NCBI GenBank assembly: GCA_022793675.1
Contig: JAAWDH010000025.1
Coordinates: 33,039 to 97,038 of the forward strand
Source: Oscillospiraceae bacterium
GTDB taxonomy: Bacteria; Bacillota; Clostridia; Oscillospirales; Ruminococcaceae
Direction: 5' to 3'
Length of the DNA: 64,000 nt
The notes below the pieces were generated by a model. The model did not search any database and was not told the origin of the DNA. It was given only the letters and a program-made list of their open reading frames with translations. Both the position numbers and the translations under genes were made by a program. How positions within the stretch are numbered: position 1 is the first letter of the stretch; each line of letters starts with the position of its first letter. Below, piece after piece: positions 34,302 through 42,782 of this stretch.

Positions 34302-35183
34302 ATGCTGAAACGTACAACTGGAGAAAAAGTTTTTGCGGTATTCAATGCCATCGGGCTTATCATGCTCTCCATCGTCTTTGTCCTGCCGGTTTGGCATGTG
34401 GCGATGGGCTCTATCAGCGACCCGCTGAAGCTTTCGGCCACCAGCGGGCTGATCCTCTGGCCGCTGGGCGACGCGACTTTGGGCGGCTACAAACTGGTGC
34501 TGCAAAACAACTCCATCGCGATTTCCTATTTGAACACGCTGATTTACGTCGTCTGCGCCACCGCCTTCGGCACCGGGCTGTCTATCCTGGCGGCATATGT
34601 TATGTCCAGGAAGGATTTATACTTCAAAGGTCCGATTGTTTTCATCGTCACTTTTACGATGATTTTCAACGGCGGCCTGATCCCCACCTATATGGTAGTC
34701 CGAAACTTGGGGATGTTGGACACCCGCTGGGCGATGATTATCCCCGCCTCGGTGACCGCTTACAATATTATCATTATGCGCACTTCTTTCGCTTCGGTGC
34801 CGGACGCCCTTTCTGAAGCCGCTACGATTGACGGCGCGGGGCATTTCCGGATCCTAGCGCAGATTATCCTGCCGGTTTCCAAATCGATTATTGCTGTTAT
34901 CGTGCTGTTTTACGGCATCCAGCACTGGAATTCTTGGTTCAACGCTTCGATCTATCTGACCGAACGCAAGCTCTTCCCACTGCAGCTGACGCTGCGCGAA
35001 ATCGTGCTGCTGTCTTCGGAAAACTCGATTGTCGCCGACGCCGACGGCCAGGACGTTGAAATCTACCGTCCGCTGATCAAGTACGCCACGATTATGGTAT
35101 CGGTCATCCCAATGATGGTCATCTACCCGTTCGTACAAAAATACTTTGTATCTGGCGTTATGATCGGCTCTGTGAAAGGTTAA
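34302..35183 (+). CDS. ABC sugar transporter permease (LplC/YtcP type)
   Basis: The second permease, 293 residues with six helices. The EAA loop is LSEAATIDGAGHFRILAQIILPVSKS. The C-terminus YPFVQKYFVSGVMIGSVKG is the typical end of LplC-type proteins. The ATG follows AAAGGAGAG. No ATP-binding subunit gene is in the window, so a shared MsmK-like ATPase elsewhere is inferred. A dispersed repeat begins 6 bp after the stop. Confidence 0.93.
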   Translation: MLKRTTGEKVFAVFNAIGLIMLSIVFVLPVWHVAMGSISDPLKLSATSGLILWPLGDATLGGYKLVLQNNSIAISYLNTLIYVVCATAFGTGLSILAAYVMSRKDLYFKGPIVFIVTFTMIFNGGLIPTYMVVRNLGMLDTRWAMIIPASVTAYNIIIMRTSFASVPDALSEAATIDGAGHFRILAQIILPVSKSIIAVIVLFYGIQHWNSWFNASIYLTERKLFPLQLTLREIVLLSSENSIVADADGQDVEIYRPLIKYATIMVSVIPMMVIYPFVQKYFVSGVMIGSVKG

Positions 35184-35188
35184 GGAAT

Positions 35189-35309
35189 TACGACGCTTTC
35201 CGAAGGAAAGTCATCTTAGCAGGAGCTGCGAAGGCTTTTCGCCAGGATCCCTATTATTCCTACTGCGCCGGTAAACAAGCGGTTCCCCGCTTACCGGCGC
35301 AGTAGGAAT
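35189..35309 (+). repeat. dispersed 3'-end repeat with perfect 19-bp palindrome, after lplC-type gene
   Basis: It starts TACGACGCTTTCCGAAGGAA, goes on to AAGGCTTTTCGCCAGGAT, and ends with a perfect inverted repeat: a 19-bp arm at 35256-35274 (ATTCCTACTGCGCCGGTAA) and its exact complement at 35291-35309. The loop itself holds GCGG/CCGC. Compared with the other copies, GTCGATA in the stem is replaced by GCCGGTAA with the opposite arm changed to match. It may also act as a terminator between convergent genes. Confidence 0.75.
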
Positions 35310-35330
35310 TTATGGCGATGGGCAAAAGCC

Positions 35331-37724
35331 TTATTCCGTATCTTCGTTTTCTTTGGCGGCAACCAATTTCCGATAGGCGGTTGGCGTAATGCCTTCCAGC
35401 CGCTTGAAGGCCCGGATCAGGGCAAGGCCGTTGCTGTAACCCACCGCTTCGGCGATATGCTCGACGGTGTCGCTGCCCTCCCGCAGCAATAGCTTTGCAG
35501 TGTCCACCCGGCGTTGATGGATATAATCCAGCACCCCGCTGGCGCTGCAATCTTTTTTGAACACCCGCAGCATATACGACGGGCTCATGCCGAACTGTTC
35601 GGCGACTGATACGACGGTTAGGTCTGGCTCCTGGTAATGGTCGTTGATATAGCGGGCAATCTGCAGGCCAACGCCAGGGTCTTCGCTGATGCCGGGCGTT
35701 TTCAGCGCCCCATGGACGCAGACTGCCGCTTCATGGATAATATGGGCAAGCTCATCAATATGCTGGGCTTGGCGGATGCGGGCAAGCAGCCGTCCGATCT
35801 CCTCCTGGCAAAGCTCTAGCTGCTTGGCATCTAGGGCAGAGACCAAATAATCAAGCAGGAAAATGGTTTGTACCCGAATAGCGGAAAAGGATTTTTCTAC
35901 CTGGGCAAGGCCCTCGCCGCGAAGCTCGAGGTAAAGGGCGTCGGCAGCGTCAAAATCCCCTTCCTGCACCGCCGCGGCAAATTGCCGGCGCTTCTGTTCC
36001 CCAGCCTGGGCCGACAGGCTGGCCGGCAGGACGTCCCCCTTTTTCATATCCGCCCGGCCAAGAACCGGCGCTTCTAGACGGAACCCTTCGATTTGCTCCA
36101 TCCCCCACTGGACTTCTTCATAAGCCAGATGGATGCCCCACATCCCAGTTTTGCGGGCGGTGTAAATGCTGCTGACATAGAAGGTAGTCAAAATACCCAG
36201 GCGTTCGCGGATAAAAGCTTCGGCCCGGCCGCAGATCTCCCGGATACGGGCGGTAAAGGCTTCGCACTCGGCGTCGGGAAGGGCTGCTTTTGGGGAAAGG
36301 ATGGCATAAAGGCAGGTGTCCATCTGGCAGAGGTAAGCGTCGCAGTATTCCCGCAGCAGCTCTTCAGTCACCGAGGTGACGACGAAATAGGCAAGCTCCT
36401 GGGTCTGCTCGCTTTCATCGGCTTTCCCATCCAGGAACAGGTTTTGGTAATCCCGGAGCAGGATGCCCACCACCGAAAACTGTTTGCTGGAAAAGGCCAT
36501 ATCATAGTCGGCGCAGGCGGCCTCAAAGGCCTGGTCGCTGTGGAGCGAACCCCGCAGCATTCGGGCCATACTTGACTGGCGGAGACTCTTTTTCTGCTGG
36601 TCCAGCTCCCGCTCGTATTCCTGGGAACGGGTCAGCAGCGCCGAAAGGCCCTTTTCCAGCTGGGCAAATTCCCCTTCCGCTTCCGGCGAGGCCGCCGTCT
36701 GCGAAAGCATCCCCTCCAGCCGCCGCACAGGCGTATAGTTGCGCTTGGCAAGGAAAAAGGAAAAGCCAAGCCCAACAATGATACAGATGGCGAGATAGAT
36801 CAGGTAATAGAAGCGGATTTGTTTGAGCTGGGCGGTATATTCCCGGAAAAAAGCGGCTGAAACGATAGTCCATCCCCCTTCCTGAAGCGGCATGGCGCTT
36901 AATACCAGCCGCTCATCGGCGTCGGCATACCAGGTGCGCTCCCCCGCTGCAGGCTCAATTGGGATCGACAGCGCATAGCTGCGGGACACTGCCGGTGTAA
37001 GGATGAGGCCTTCCGGCGACACTGCCCAGAAACAAGGGGTATAGCCGCCGCTTTGAAGCTCGCTTTCCAGGACGCGCCGCAGCTGGCTGACGTCTAGGCT
37101 AAACAGGACGACAACTTCGGACAACTCGCCGGAAATAGCTGTGGTCATATGGGCAACCAGGCGCTGGGCTTCCGCCCCGCTTCCCAGCATCTGTATTTGG
37201 AAAGCACGGTTTCCAGCGTACCAACTCTGAAGGTTGGCAAGCGAAAAACTGTATTCCCGGCGGAGCATCCCATCAAAATCCGCTTCGGTTTTAAAAAAGC
37301 CTTTAGTAGAAGCGACCATGCCGGAATGAGGGAAGAGGATGAAAATATCGGTGATATAGTTGCTGCCGGCGCAGCGAACCTGCAGCTCGCTTTGCAGGTC
37401 GCGGATGCGTTCCCGCTTGATATTGGTCAGCGGGCCTTCGGCATAGGAGAGGGACTCTACCTCTTTGCGGGAGGTCAGCTCCTGCCCGATGGCGGCGATA
37501 TCGGCCGACACCCGCTCCAACGAAGCGGCCATCTGCTGCAGGGAGGTCCGGGAAACCGATTCGGCGTTGCGTTCCAGCGCCTTGCTGGATACCCGGTAAA
37601 ACAGCTGGCTCATCATCAGCGGTAATACCAGCACCAGCAGATAGGAGATGATCCACATATAAAAGACGCTTTTCTTCGCTGCAATTTTTTTCACGCCCAC
37701 CCTATACTCATCCCCCATCTGCAT
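35331..37724 (-). CDS. membrane-anchored AraC-family transcriptional regulator
   Basis: A 797-residue regulator: membrane helix near residues 20-41 (MWIISYLLVLVLPLMMSQLF), an extracytoplasmic sensor domain of about 260 residues (Cache-like by position), a second helix (YLIYLAICIIVGLGFSFFLAK), a cytoplasmic middle region, and a C-terminal AraC/HTH_18 domain with two helix-turn-helix motifs (TVVSVAEQFGMSPSYMLRVFKK and TVEHIAEAVGYSNGLALIRAFKR). Such proteins usually control a neighbouring Lpl-type ABC operon; this one converges on it. The start is uncertain within residues 1-11 because no strong ribosome binding site precedes the first ATG. Confidence 0.88.
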   Translation of the reverse strand: MQMGDEYRVGVKKIAAKKSVFYMWIISYLLVLVLPLMMSQLFYRVSSKALERNAESVSRTSLQQMAASLERVSADIAAIGQELTSRKEVESLSYAEGPLTNIKRERIRDLQSELQVRCAGSNYITDIFILFPHSGMVASTKGFFKTEADFDGMLRREYSFSLANLQSWYAGNRAFQIQMLGSGAEAQRLVAHMTTAISGELSEVVVLFSLDVSQLRRVLESELQSGGYTPCFWAVSPEGLILTPAVSRSYALSIPIEPAAGERTWYADADERLVLSAMPLQEGGWTIVSAAFFREYTAQLKQIRFYYLIYLAICIIVGLGFSFFLAKRNYTPVRRLEGMLSQTAASPEAEGEFAQLEKGLSALLTRSQEYERELDQQKKSLRQSSMARMLRGSLHSDQAFEAACADYDMAFSSKQFSVVGILLRDYQNLFLDGKADESEQTQELAYFVVTSVTEELLREYCDAYLCQMDTCLYAILSPKAALPDAECEAFTARIREICGRAEAFIRERLGILTTFYVSSIYTARKTGMWGIHLAYEEVQWGMEQIEGFRLEAPVLGRADMKKGDVLPASLSAQAGEQKRRQFAAAVQEGDFDAADALYLELRGEGLAQVEKSFSAIRVQTIFLLDYLVSALDAKQLELCQEEIGRLLARIRQAQHIDELAHIIHEAAVCVHGALKTPGISEDPGVGLQIARYINDHYQEPDLTVVSVAEQFGMSPSYMLRVFKKDCSASGVLDYIHQRRVDTAKLLLREGSDTVEHIAEAVGYSNGLALIRAFKRLEGITPTAYRKLVAAKENEDTE

Positions 37725-37791
37725 TTTACTTGTATTTTACAATAGTTTGCAGAAAAAATCAAGCACTTTAAACAGAATGACACTTTTTCCC

Positions 37792-37820
37792 TTGACATTT
37801 GCGCAATTTTTCAGTATCCT
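37792..37820 (+). promoter_or_regulatory. promoter of mgtC-like gene
   Basis: A perfect TTGACA (37792-37797), 17 bp and TATCCT (37815-37820) precede the mgtC-like gene by about 70 bp. The -10 lies in a short palindrome, TATCCTTAAGGATA. Confidence 0.7.
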
Positions 37821-37891
37821 TAAGGATATTGAAACTGTTTTTCCGCTCCGCTCTGCAAGGGTAAACGACATATGGAAAGGAGCTGTCATTT

Positions 37892-38581
37892 TTGGATCTG
37901 ACACTTTTACGGGAAATCAATCTGGCGTCGGTTGTCATCCGCCTGCTGCTGTCGGCGCTTTTCAGCGGTATTATCGGCTTGGAACGCGGCACCAAACGGC
38001 AGGCTGCCGGCTTCCGTACCCACATTCTCGTTTGCACAGGGGCCTGTATGGCAACGATGACTGGGCAATACATCCATCAGTTCATCGCCCCCAACGGCGA
38101 CCCTGCCCGCCTTGGCGCGCAGGTTATCAGCGGTATCGGCTTCCTTGGCGTGGGCACGATTGTGACGACAAACTCCAATAAAGTCAGGGGCCTGACAACA
38201 GCTGCCGGACTTTGGTCGGCAGCCTGCATCGGCCTGGCGACAGGCATCGGGTTTTATGAGGCGGCGCTGGCGGGGACGCTGGTGGTACTGCTGGCTATCG
38301 TTGTGTTGCAGAAAATCGACGAAGTCTTTTATGCCAAAATCCCAGTTATCAGCCTTTATGTAGAGATGGAAAATATCTCGCTGGTACGCAACCTCCTGGT
38401 CAACATCCGCGAACACCGGATGAAAGTTTCTTCTATGGAACTCCAGAAGGCCAAAAGCGGCCGCCACGACTCCATCGGCATTGCCCTCACTGTCACCAAA
38501 GTCGACCGCCACGACCGCGTCGATATGATCGAAGTCATCAGCTGTACCGAGGGGCTTACCTTTATCGAAGAGCTGGTTTAA
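37892..38581 (+). CDS. MgtC/SapB family membrane protein
   Basis: A 229-residue protein with about five N-terminal helices in the MgtC fold: LLLSALFSGIIGLERGTKRQAAGFRTHILVCTGACMATM is the conserved signature, followed by GAQVISGIGFLGVGTI and VRGLTTAAGLWSAACIGLATGIGFY. The C-terminal 85 residues form a soluble ACT-like domain. Relatives are linked to Mg2+ limitation and virulence, but the exact role here is unknown. The start is TTG at 37892 with AAAGGAG 9 nt upstream. Confidence 0.88.
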   Translation: MDLTLLREINLASVVIRLLLSALFSGIIGLERGTKRQAAGFRTHILVCTGACMATMTGQYIHQFIAPNGDPARLGAQVISGIGFLGVGTIVTTNSNKVRGLTTAAGLWSAACIGLATGIGFYEAALAGTLVVLLAIVVLQKIDEVFYAKIPVISLYVEMENISLVRNLLVNIREHRMKVSSMELQKAKSGRHDSIGIALTVTKVDRHDRVDMIEVISCTEGLTFIEELV

Positions 38582-38653
38582 AAATACGCCGACGCAGCCG
38601 TCTGCCGCGCCGAAAAGCGATTCTACAAACATAATAGGAAGGAAGTTGTTAAA

Positions 38654-39442
38654 ATGTATCAGATTAAAGTCGATCCGCACACGCATACGTTGTTTTCGGG
38701 GCACGCTTTCAGCACCATCGGCGAAAACCTCGCAGAGGCTTCCAGAAAGGGCTTGGACGGGCTGGGGATGGCTGACCATTTCGGCCCGTTGTTCACGCCG
38801 ATGAAAGACGGTCTCCCTATTTTCGGGCCGATGATGAATATGTCAGCTATGCCGAAAGAGGTAAACGGGGTGCGGGTCTTCTCCAGCGCTGAGATGGACC
38901 TGGTTGATTTTAAGGGCCATTTGGCCTTCTGGGATACCTGTTCCCCTTTTGGCCCGCCGGAACGGCAGAAAATCACGATCTGCGAGTCGGTGCTGGCCAC
39001 GCGGGACTACGCGATTGCCAGCCTGCATAACTTTCCGGGGTTCCAAGATGGGACGGAGGCGCAGTATACGGAAATGTATCTGGGGGCGCTCCAGAATCCG
39101 GGCATCCAGATTATCGGGCACCCCTGCCGCCCAGGTTTCCTATTTGATATGGACGAGGTAGTGCGCACAGCCAAGGCCCTGGGGAAATGCCTGGAGATTA
39201 ACGACCACAGTTTTGATTCGCCGGATGTAATTAAGAAACGCTGCCGTCAGCTGGCGCTCAAATGCGCCGAAGAAGGGGCAAAGGTTGTAGTTTCAAGCGA
39301 CGCCCACAGCTGTTGGTTCATCGGCGAGGTCAGCCGGGCAATGGCGATGCTCGAAGAGATCCACTTCCCGCCGGAACTGATTGCCAACCGGAGCCTGGAA
39401 GCGTTCGAGGAAACGATTGCACAGGCAAAAGCTGAAGCATAA
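38654..39442 (+). CDS. PHP-domain phosphoesterase (YcdX-like)
   Basis: A 262-residue PHP-superfamily metal hydrolase. Metal ligands are visible in VDPHTHTLFSGHAF (HxH), GMADHFGP, and near the end SSDAHSCWFIGE; ASLHNFPGF and IGHPCRPGF supply further histidines. YcdX-type proteins bind three metals and act on phosphorylated or nucleic-acid substrates; the substrate here is unknown. The ATG follows GGAAGG. A nested inverted repeat lies just after the stop. Confidence 0.88.
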   Translation: MYQIKVDPHTHTLFSGHAFSTIGENLAEASRKGLDGLGMADHFGPLFTPMKDGLPIFGPMMNMSAMPKEVNGVRVFSSAEMDLVDFKGHLAFWDTCSPFGPPERQKITICESVLATRDYAIASLHNFPGFQDGTEAQYTEMYLGALQNPGIQIIGHPCRPGFLFDMDEVVRTAKALGKCLEINDHSFDSPDVIKKRCRQLALKCAEEGAKVVVSSDAHSCWFIGEVSRAMAMLEEIHFPPELIANRSLEAFEETIAQAKAEA

Positions 39443-39452
39443 AATTGCAAAT

Positions 39453-39518
39453 TTCTCATTCGTCGAAATGACCAAGAAGGCAGTTATCTATTGTGGCTAA
39501 CTGCCTGATAAATGAGAA
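39453..39518 (+). terminator. nested inverted repeat after PHP gene
   Basis: GGCAGTTA/TAACTGCC (39479-39486 and 39498-39505) lies inside TTCTCATT/AATGAGAA (39453-39460 and 39511-39518), followed by GTTGTTTTATT. It probably terminates the PHP transcript and may serve the convergent gene too. Confidence 0.55.
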
Positions 39519-39544
39519 GTTGTTTTATTCCCCATGCAGCATAA

Positions 39545-40027
39545 CTAATTGATAGTAGGAACGTATACGATTATTTTGCCATTCTTCCATCCACACGGCC
39601 AGCCACCGAGCTTATATGCCTTGAACAAACGCTCAAAAAATGCGTTTCCCTTTCCGCAGATAAATCTGCTTTTTGCGCACAATTCGATCTCGCTGTACAT
39701 CTCTTTCTTTACGATGATGTCATCGATCGGAAACTCAAGATCATCTAATTCAGGAATTTCTATGCCGCGTACAATTTCATTTAATTCCGCATAGTTGTTA
39801 TGCTCATAAATTATCCCGCGCACATCTCCCATATGATCCTCTAAAATATCGATCCATGTTTGTCCTTCAAGTTCTTCATATTCTCTGTCAAATGCGTTTT
39901 CGTATGCTTCGTCATAATCATGTATAACTTCGTATTCCTCTGCATTTATCTCAACATCTTCTCTGAAGAACCGTATATTCTTAATCTCTTTTCTTGTTTC
40001 TTCCAATAATTCATAATAAAAGACCAT
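39545..40027 (-). CDS. acidic hypothetical protein
   Basis: A 160-residue soluble protein I do not recognise. It is rich in Glu, Asp and Tyr in its first half (EVIHDYDEAYENAFDREYEEL), with no membrane helix or signal peptide. The C-terminus RFICGKGNAFFERLFKAY to GGWPCGWKNGKIIVYVPTIN is more basic and may be a small domain. It is more AT-rich than the flanking housekeeping genes, suggesting acquisition. GGGAGG precedes the ATG, and an extended -10 (TGATATAAT, 40071-40063) lies upstream. Orphan proteins of this kind sometimes serve as immunity proteins, but nothing here proves it. Confidence 0.65.
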   Translation of the reverse strand: MVFYYELLEETRKEIKNIRFFREDVEINAEEYEVIHDYDEAYENAFDREYEELEGQTWIDILEDHMGDVRGIIYEHNNYAELNEIVRGIEIPELDDLEFPIDDIIVKKEMYSEIELCAKSRFICGKGNAFFERLFKAYKLGGWPCGWKNGKIIVYVPTIN

Positions 40028-40238
40028 ATTTTTTCCTCCCCAAATCCTGATTTGTCGCTCGGATTATATCATATGTTTCAGTTTAATCTGCCATAGGTGA
40101 AATCACCAGTGCCCGGCTCCATCAACACAAAAGGTAAAAGAACCGATCGAATTGACCTGCGGCTTTATTTTATACTGTTGCCGCCAAAACGGAACCGGGC
40201 AGGATAATCACCTGACAAACCCATGCACAAACCCGCGC

Positions 40239-40553
40239 TTATCTTGCTGTTGAGATTTTGATGACGACAGCAGTTTTGTCACTGTTGTTCCAAATGGAAT
40301 GCGGGATCATGCCGTCTACAAAAACCGATTCGTCTTTACCAGCCACAATCTCCCTATCGCCTAAAATAATCTTCACTTCGCCCTCTGCAACAATGAAAAT
40401 ATGGTTATCGCTGTGGGTGTGGTTATTTCCCGGCCCGCCGCCGCCTTTCTCAATATACGCAATGGCGCCCCACTGGATTTTCCCCATCTCATTGAACAAT
40501 TTCTTCGCCAAAAATCCTTGATGCCCTTCGGGCGTCATAAATTGGTTATCCAC
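40239..40553 (-). CDS. single-domain cupin protein
   Basis: A 104-residue cupin. Motif 1 is GPGNNHTHSDNHIFIVAEGEVKI with three histidines and a Glu as likely metal ligands; motif 2 is FVDGMIPHSIWNNSD with one His. Substrate unknown: small cupins include sugar isomerases, dioxygenases and binding proteins. The start is GTG at 40553 with AAGGAAAGAAGGG upstream. That sequence is also the tail of the decayed phosphatase gene, so the two were probably once translated together. The 211 bp to the next gene shows no other feature than that gene's promoter. Confidence 0.8.
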   Translation of the reverse strand: MDNQFMTPEGHQGFLAKKLFNEMGKIQWGAIAYIEKGGGGPGNNHTHSDNHIFIVAEGEVKIILGDREIVAGKDESVFVDGMIPHSIWNNSDKTAVVIKISTAR

Positions 40554-40599
40554 AATGGCCCTTCTTTCCTTGTATGCATTTTGGCGGTATTGAAATAAG

Positions 40600-40888
40600 G
40601 CAGGATGTTATTTGCTTCCCTTTATTGTCCTCATCAGGTATCCATTCGTACAAACCAATGTCAATTTCGACTCGTATCCGTGTTTCCCTTGAAACAATTG
40701 GGCTGTCTGCAATACCCTTGTGTAGGGAGAAGGCACAATAAGCTCTGCATTTTTAAAACGGGCATCTTTGGCTGTTATTTCCCTTGTTCAGATAAAGGGG
40801 CAAAATCCCTGCCAAATCCCCAAAATCCATTCTCAAACATATAATCATAACTTGCTTCTCCATGCCTGACAAGATAAAATAATGCCAT
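40600..40888 (-). pseudogene. decayed histidine phosphatase (phosphoglycerate mutase family)
   Basis: After a good AGGAGG and ATG (40888), the frame reads MALFYLVRHGEASYDYMFEN with the catalytic RHG motif, but a TAA stops it at codon 38. Homology then continues in another frame (ITAKDARFKNAELIVPSPYT, RVLQTAQLFQ) and in a third one (ETRIRVEIDIGLYEWIPDE), so at least two frameshifts are present near 40777 and 40690. The C-terminal half with the second catalytic His is missing. It looks like a recent loss, because the codons of all three pieces are still conserved. Confidence 0.75.
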
Positions 40889-41008
40889 CTTATGAATCCT
40901 CCTGCATAGTTTTACGGTTTATATATTTGAGTATAAAATATCCGCCTGATGCCCGCGATACGCACATAAGCTCCCATTCACTGGGAATACAATTCCGAGG
41001 GAGACTAT

Positions 41009-42385
41009 TTATTGGATACCAGGGATTGAAGGCAGGCCGTCAAAACCACGCTTCAGGTCTTCGTCGGTGGGGATATAGTCGCTCATATTGCCTTCCAGGA
41101 AGGAGGTATAGGCGGTCATATCAAAATAGCCGGTACCGGTAAGGCCGAACAGGATTGTTTTGGCCTCGCCTGTCTCCTTGCACTTCAGAGCCTCGTCAAT
41201 GGCGGCGCGAATGGCATGGGAGGATTCGGGCGCGGGCAGGATGGTCTCCAGTTTGGAGAACATGACAGCGGCCTCGAAGACCTTAGTCTGCTCGACAGAA
41301 ACGGCCTCCATATAGCCGTCGTGATAGAGCTTGGAAAGGATGGGCGACATCCCATGATAGCGCAGGCCGCCGGCGTGATTGGCTGAGGGGATGAAGCCGC
41401 AGCCCAGGGTGTACATCCGGGCCATTGGGGTGATTTTGCCGGTATCGCAGTAATCGTAGGCATATTTACCGCGGGTCAGCGACGGGCAAGAGGCAGGCTC
41501 GACAGCAACGATGCGCGGGTCAGCTTTGCCTAACAGCTTATCCTGCATAAAAGGCGCAATCAAACCGCCCAGGTTGGAGCCGCCGCCGGCGCAGCCAATG
41601 ATGATATCAGGGTATTCATCCAGCAGCTCCATGGCTTTTTTGCTTTCCAAGCCGATGATGGATTGGTGAAGAAGGACTTGGTTGAGGACGGAACCAAGCA
41701 CATAACGGCAGCCTTCTGTGGTGACGGCCTTTTCAACCGCTTCAGAGATGGCGCAGCCCAAGCTGCCGGTGGTGTCGGGATGTTCAGCGAGGATTGCCCG
41801 GCCGGCGTTTGTGGTGTCGCTGGGACTGGGGATAACATCAGCGCCAAAAGTCTGGATAATAGCTTTACGGAAAGGTTTCTGGTTATAAGAACCTTTCACC
41901 ATATAGACAGTCAAGGGAAGGTGGTAATAGGCACAGGCTTCGGCAAGCGCGGTCCCCCACTGCCCTGCGCCAGTCTCGGTGGTCAGGGAGGTCAGGCCCT
42001 GCTCCTTAGCGTAATAAGCCTGAGCAATAGCAGAATTGAGCTTATGGCTGCCGGAAGTGTTGTTGCCCTCAAACTTATAATAGATGCGGGCAGGGGTGCC
42101 AAGGGCTTTTTCGAGATTATAGGCGCGAATCAGCGGCGAAGGCCGATAGATGCGGTACATTTCAAGGATCGGCTCGGGGATATCGATATAGCGGGTGGTG
42201 CTGTCCAACTCCTGACGGGCCAGCTCCTTGCAGAAAACCGGATAAAGGTCTTCCTCAGTGGCGGGCTTGCCGGTCTGGGGATTGAGCATCGGGTCGGGCT
42301 GTTCTTTCATATCAGCCCGGAGGTTGTACCATTGCCGAGGCATCTGGTCTTCAGTCAGAAAGAAACGATAGGGAACCTTTTTCAT
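41009..42385 (-). CDS. trpB: tryptophan synthase beta chain, type 2 (TrpB2)
   Basis: A PLP enzyme condensing indole and serine to tryptophan. The 458-residue length and the sequence RPSPLIRAYNLEKALGTPARIYYKFEGNNTSGSHKLNSA (with the PLP lysine in SHKLN) match the TrpB2 group, which is longer than the alpha-associated TrpB1. GCAGGGSNLGG is the phosphate-binding loop. There is no trpA or other trp gene nearby, so scavenging of free indole is the likely role. The gene is under a Trp-specific T-box. Confidence 0.93.
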   Translation of the reverse strand: MKKVPYRFFLTEDQMPRQWYNLRADMKEQPDPMLNPQTGKPATEEDLYPVFCKELARQELDSTTRYIDIPEPILEMYRIYRPSPLIRAYNLEKALGTPARIYYKFEGNNTSGSHKLNSAIAQAYYAKEQGLTSLTTETGAGQWGTALAEACAYYHLPLTVYMVKGSYNQKPFRKAIIQTFGADVIPSPSDTTNAGRAILAEHPDTTGSLGCAISEAVEKAVTTEGCRYVLGSVLNQVLLHQSIIGLESKKAMELLDEYPDIIIGCAGGGSNLGGLIAPFMQDKLLGKADPRIVAVEPASCPSLTRGKYAYDYCDTGKITPMARMYTLGCGFIPSANHAGGLRYHGMSPILSKLYHDGYMEAVSVEQTKVFEAAVMFSKLETILPAPESSHAIRAAIDEALKCKETGEAKTILFGLTGTGYFDMTAYTSFLEGNMSDYIPTDEDLKRGFDGLPSIPGIQ

Positions 42386-42430
42386 TGCGACACACTCCTT
42401 CAGAATTCAGGGCTGCGGCAGGGAGCATTC

Positions 42431-42745
42431 AAAAATCAAAAAAGCCTTTGCCGCCAGCGATGTTTAAGATCACTGGGACAAAAGCTGCAAAACTTCTGCG
42501 GTACCACCCAATTTGGCGTAAACGCCCTCCTCAGCCACATACAGATATATGTGTTTCCCATGATAACGAGGGGAAATCCCGTCAGGTGCTACTAAGCATC
42601 AGATGCCGTTCGTCCTGCCCTTGGCAAAGGCAGAGCCATTGCCCGAAAGTCCATTCAGCCGGGGCCTTCCCGCCGCATTCCCACCATCAGCGGCTCTCTG
42701 TGCAGAAGGGGTCGGGGCCTACTCTTCTTTCGACGGTTTACTCTA
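42431..42745 (-). promoter_or_regulatory. tRNA-Trp T-box riboswitch of trpB
   Basis: On the minus strand the leader has the T-box sequence GGGTGGTACCGC (42509-42498), which pairs with the free CCA end of uncharged tRNA. Upstream, Stem I contains GAAUGGAC with UGG (42653-42651) as the likely specifier, matching tryptophan. Downstream, a long stem (42443-42461 with 42469-42486, one bulge) is followed by TTTTTTGATTTTT, the intrinsic terminator. This is the standard transcription-attenuation design: low charged tRNA-Trp turns the gene on. Confidence 0.93.
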
Positions 42746-42753
42746 TGACATGA

Positions 42754-42782
42754 AGTATAGCACAAAGAAAACCGTTTGTCAA
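42754..42782 (-). promoter_or_regulatory. promoter of the T-box/trpB transcript
   Basis: On the minus strand TTGACA (42782-42777), 17 bp and TATACT (42759-42754). The -35 box includes the TGA stop codon of the upstream nucleotidyltransferase gene, so there is no spacer between the units. Confidence 0.85.
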
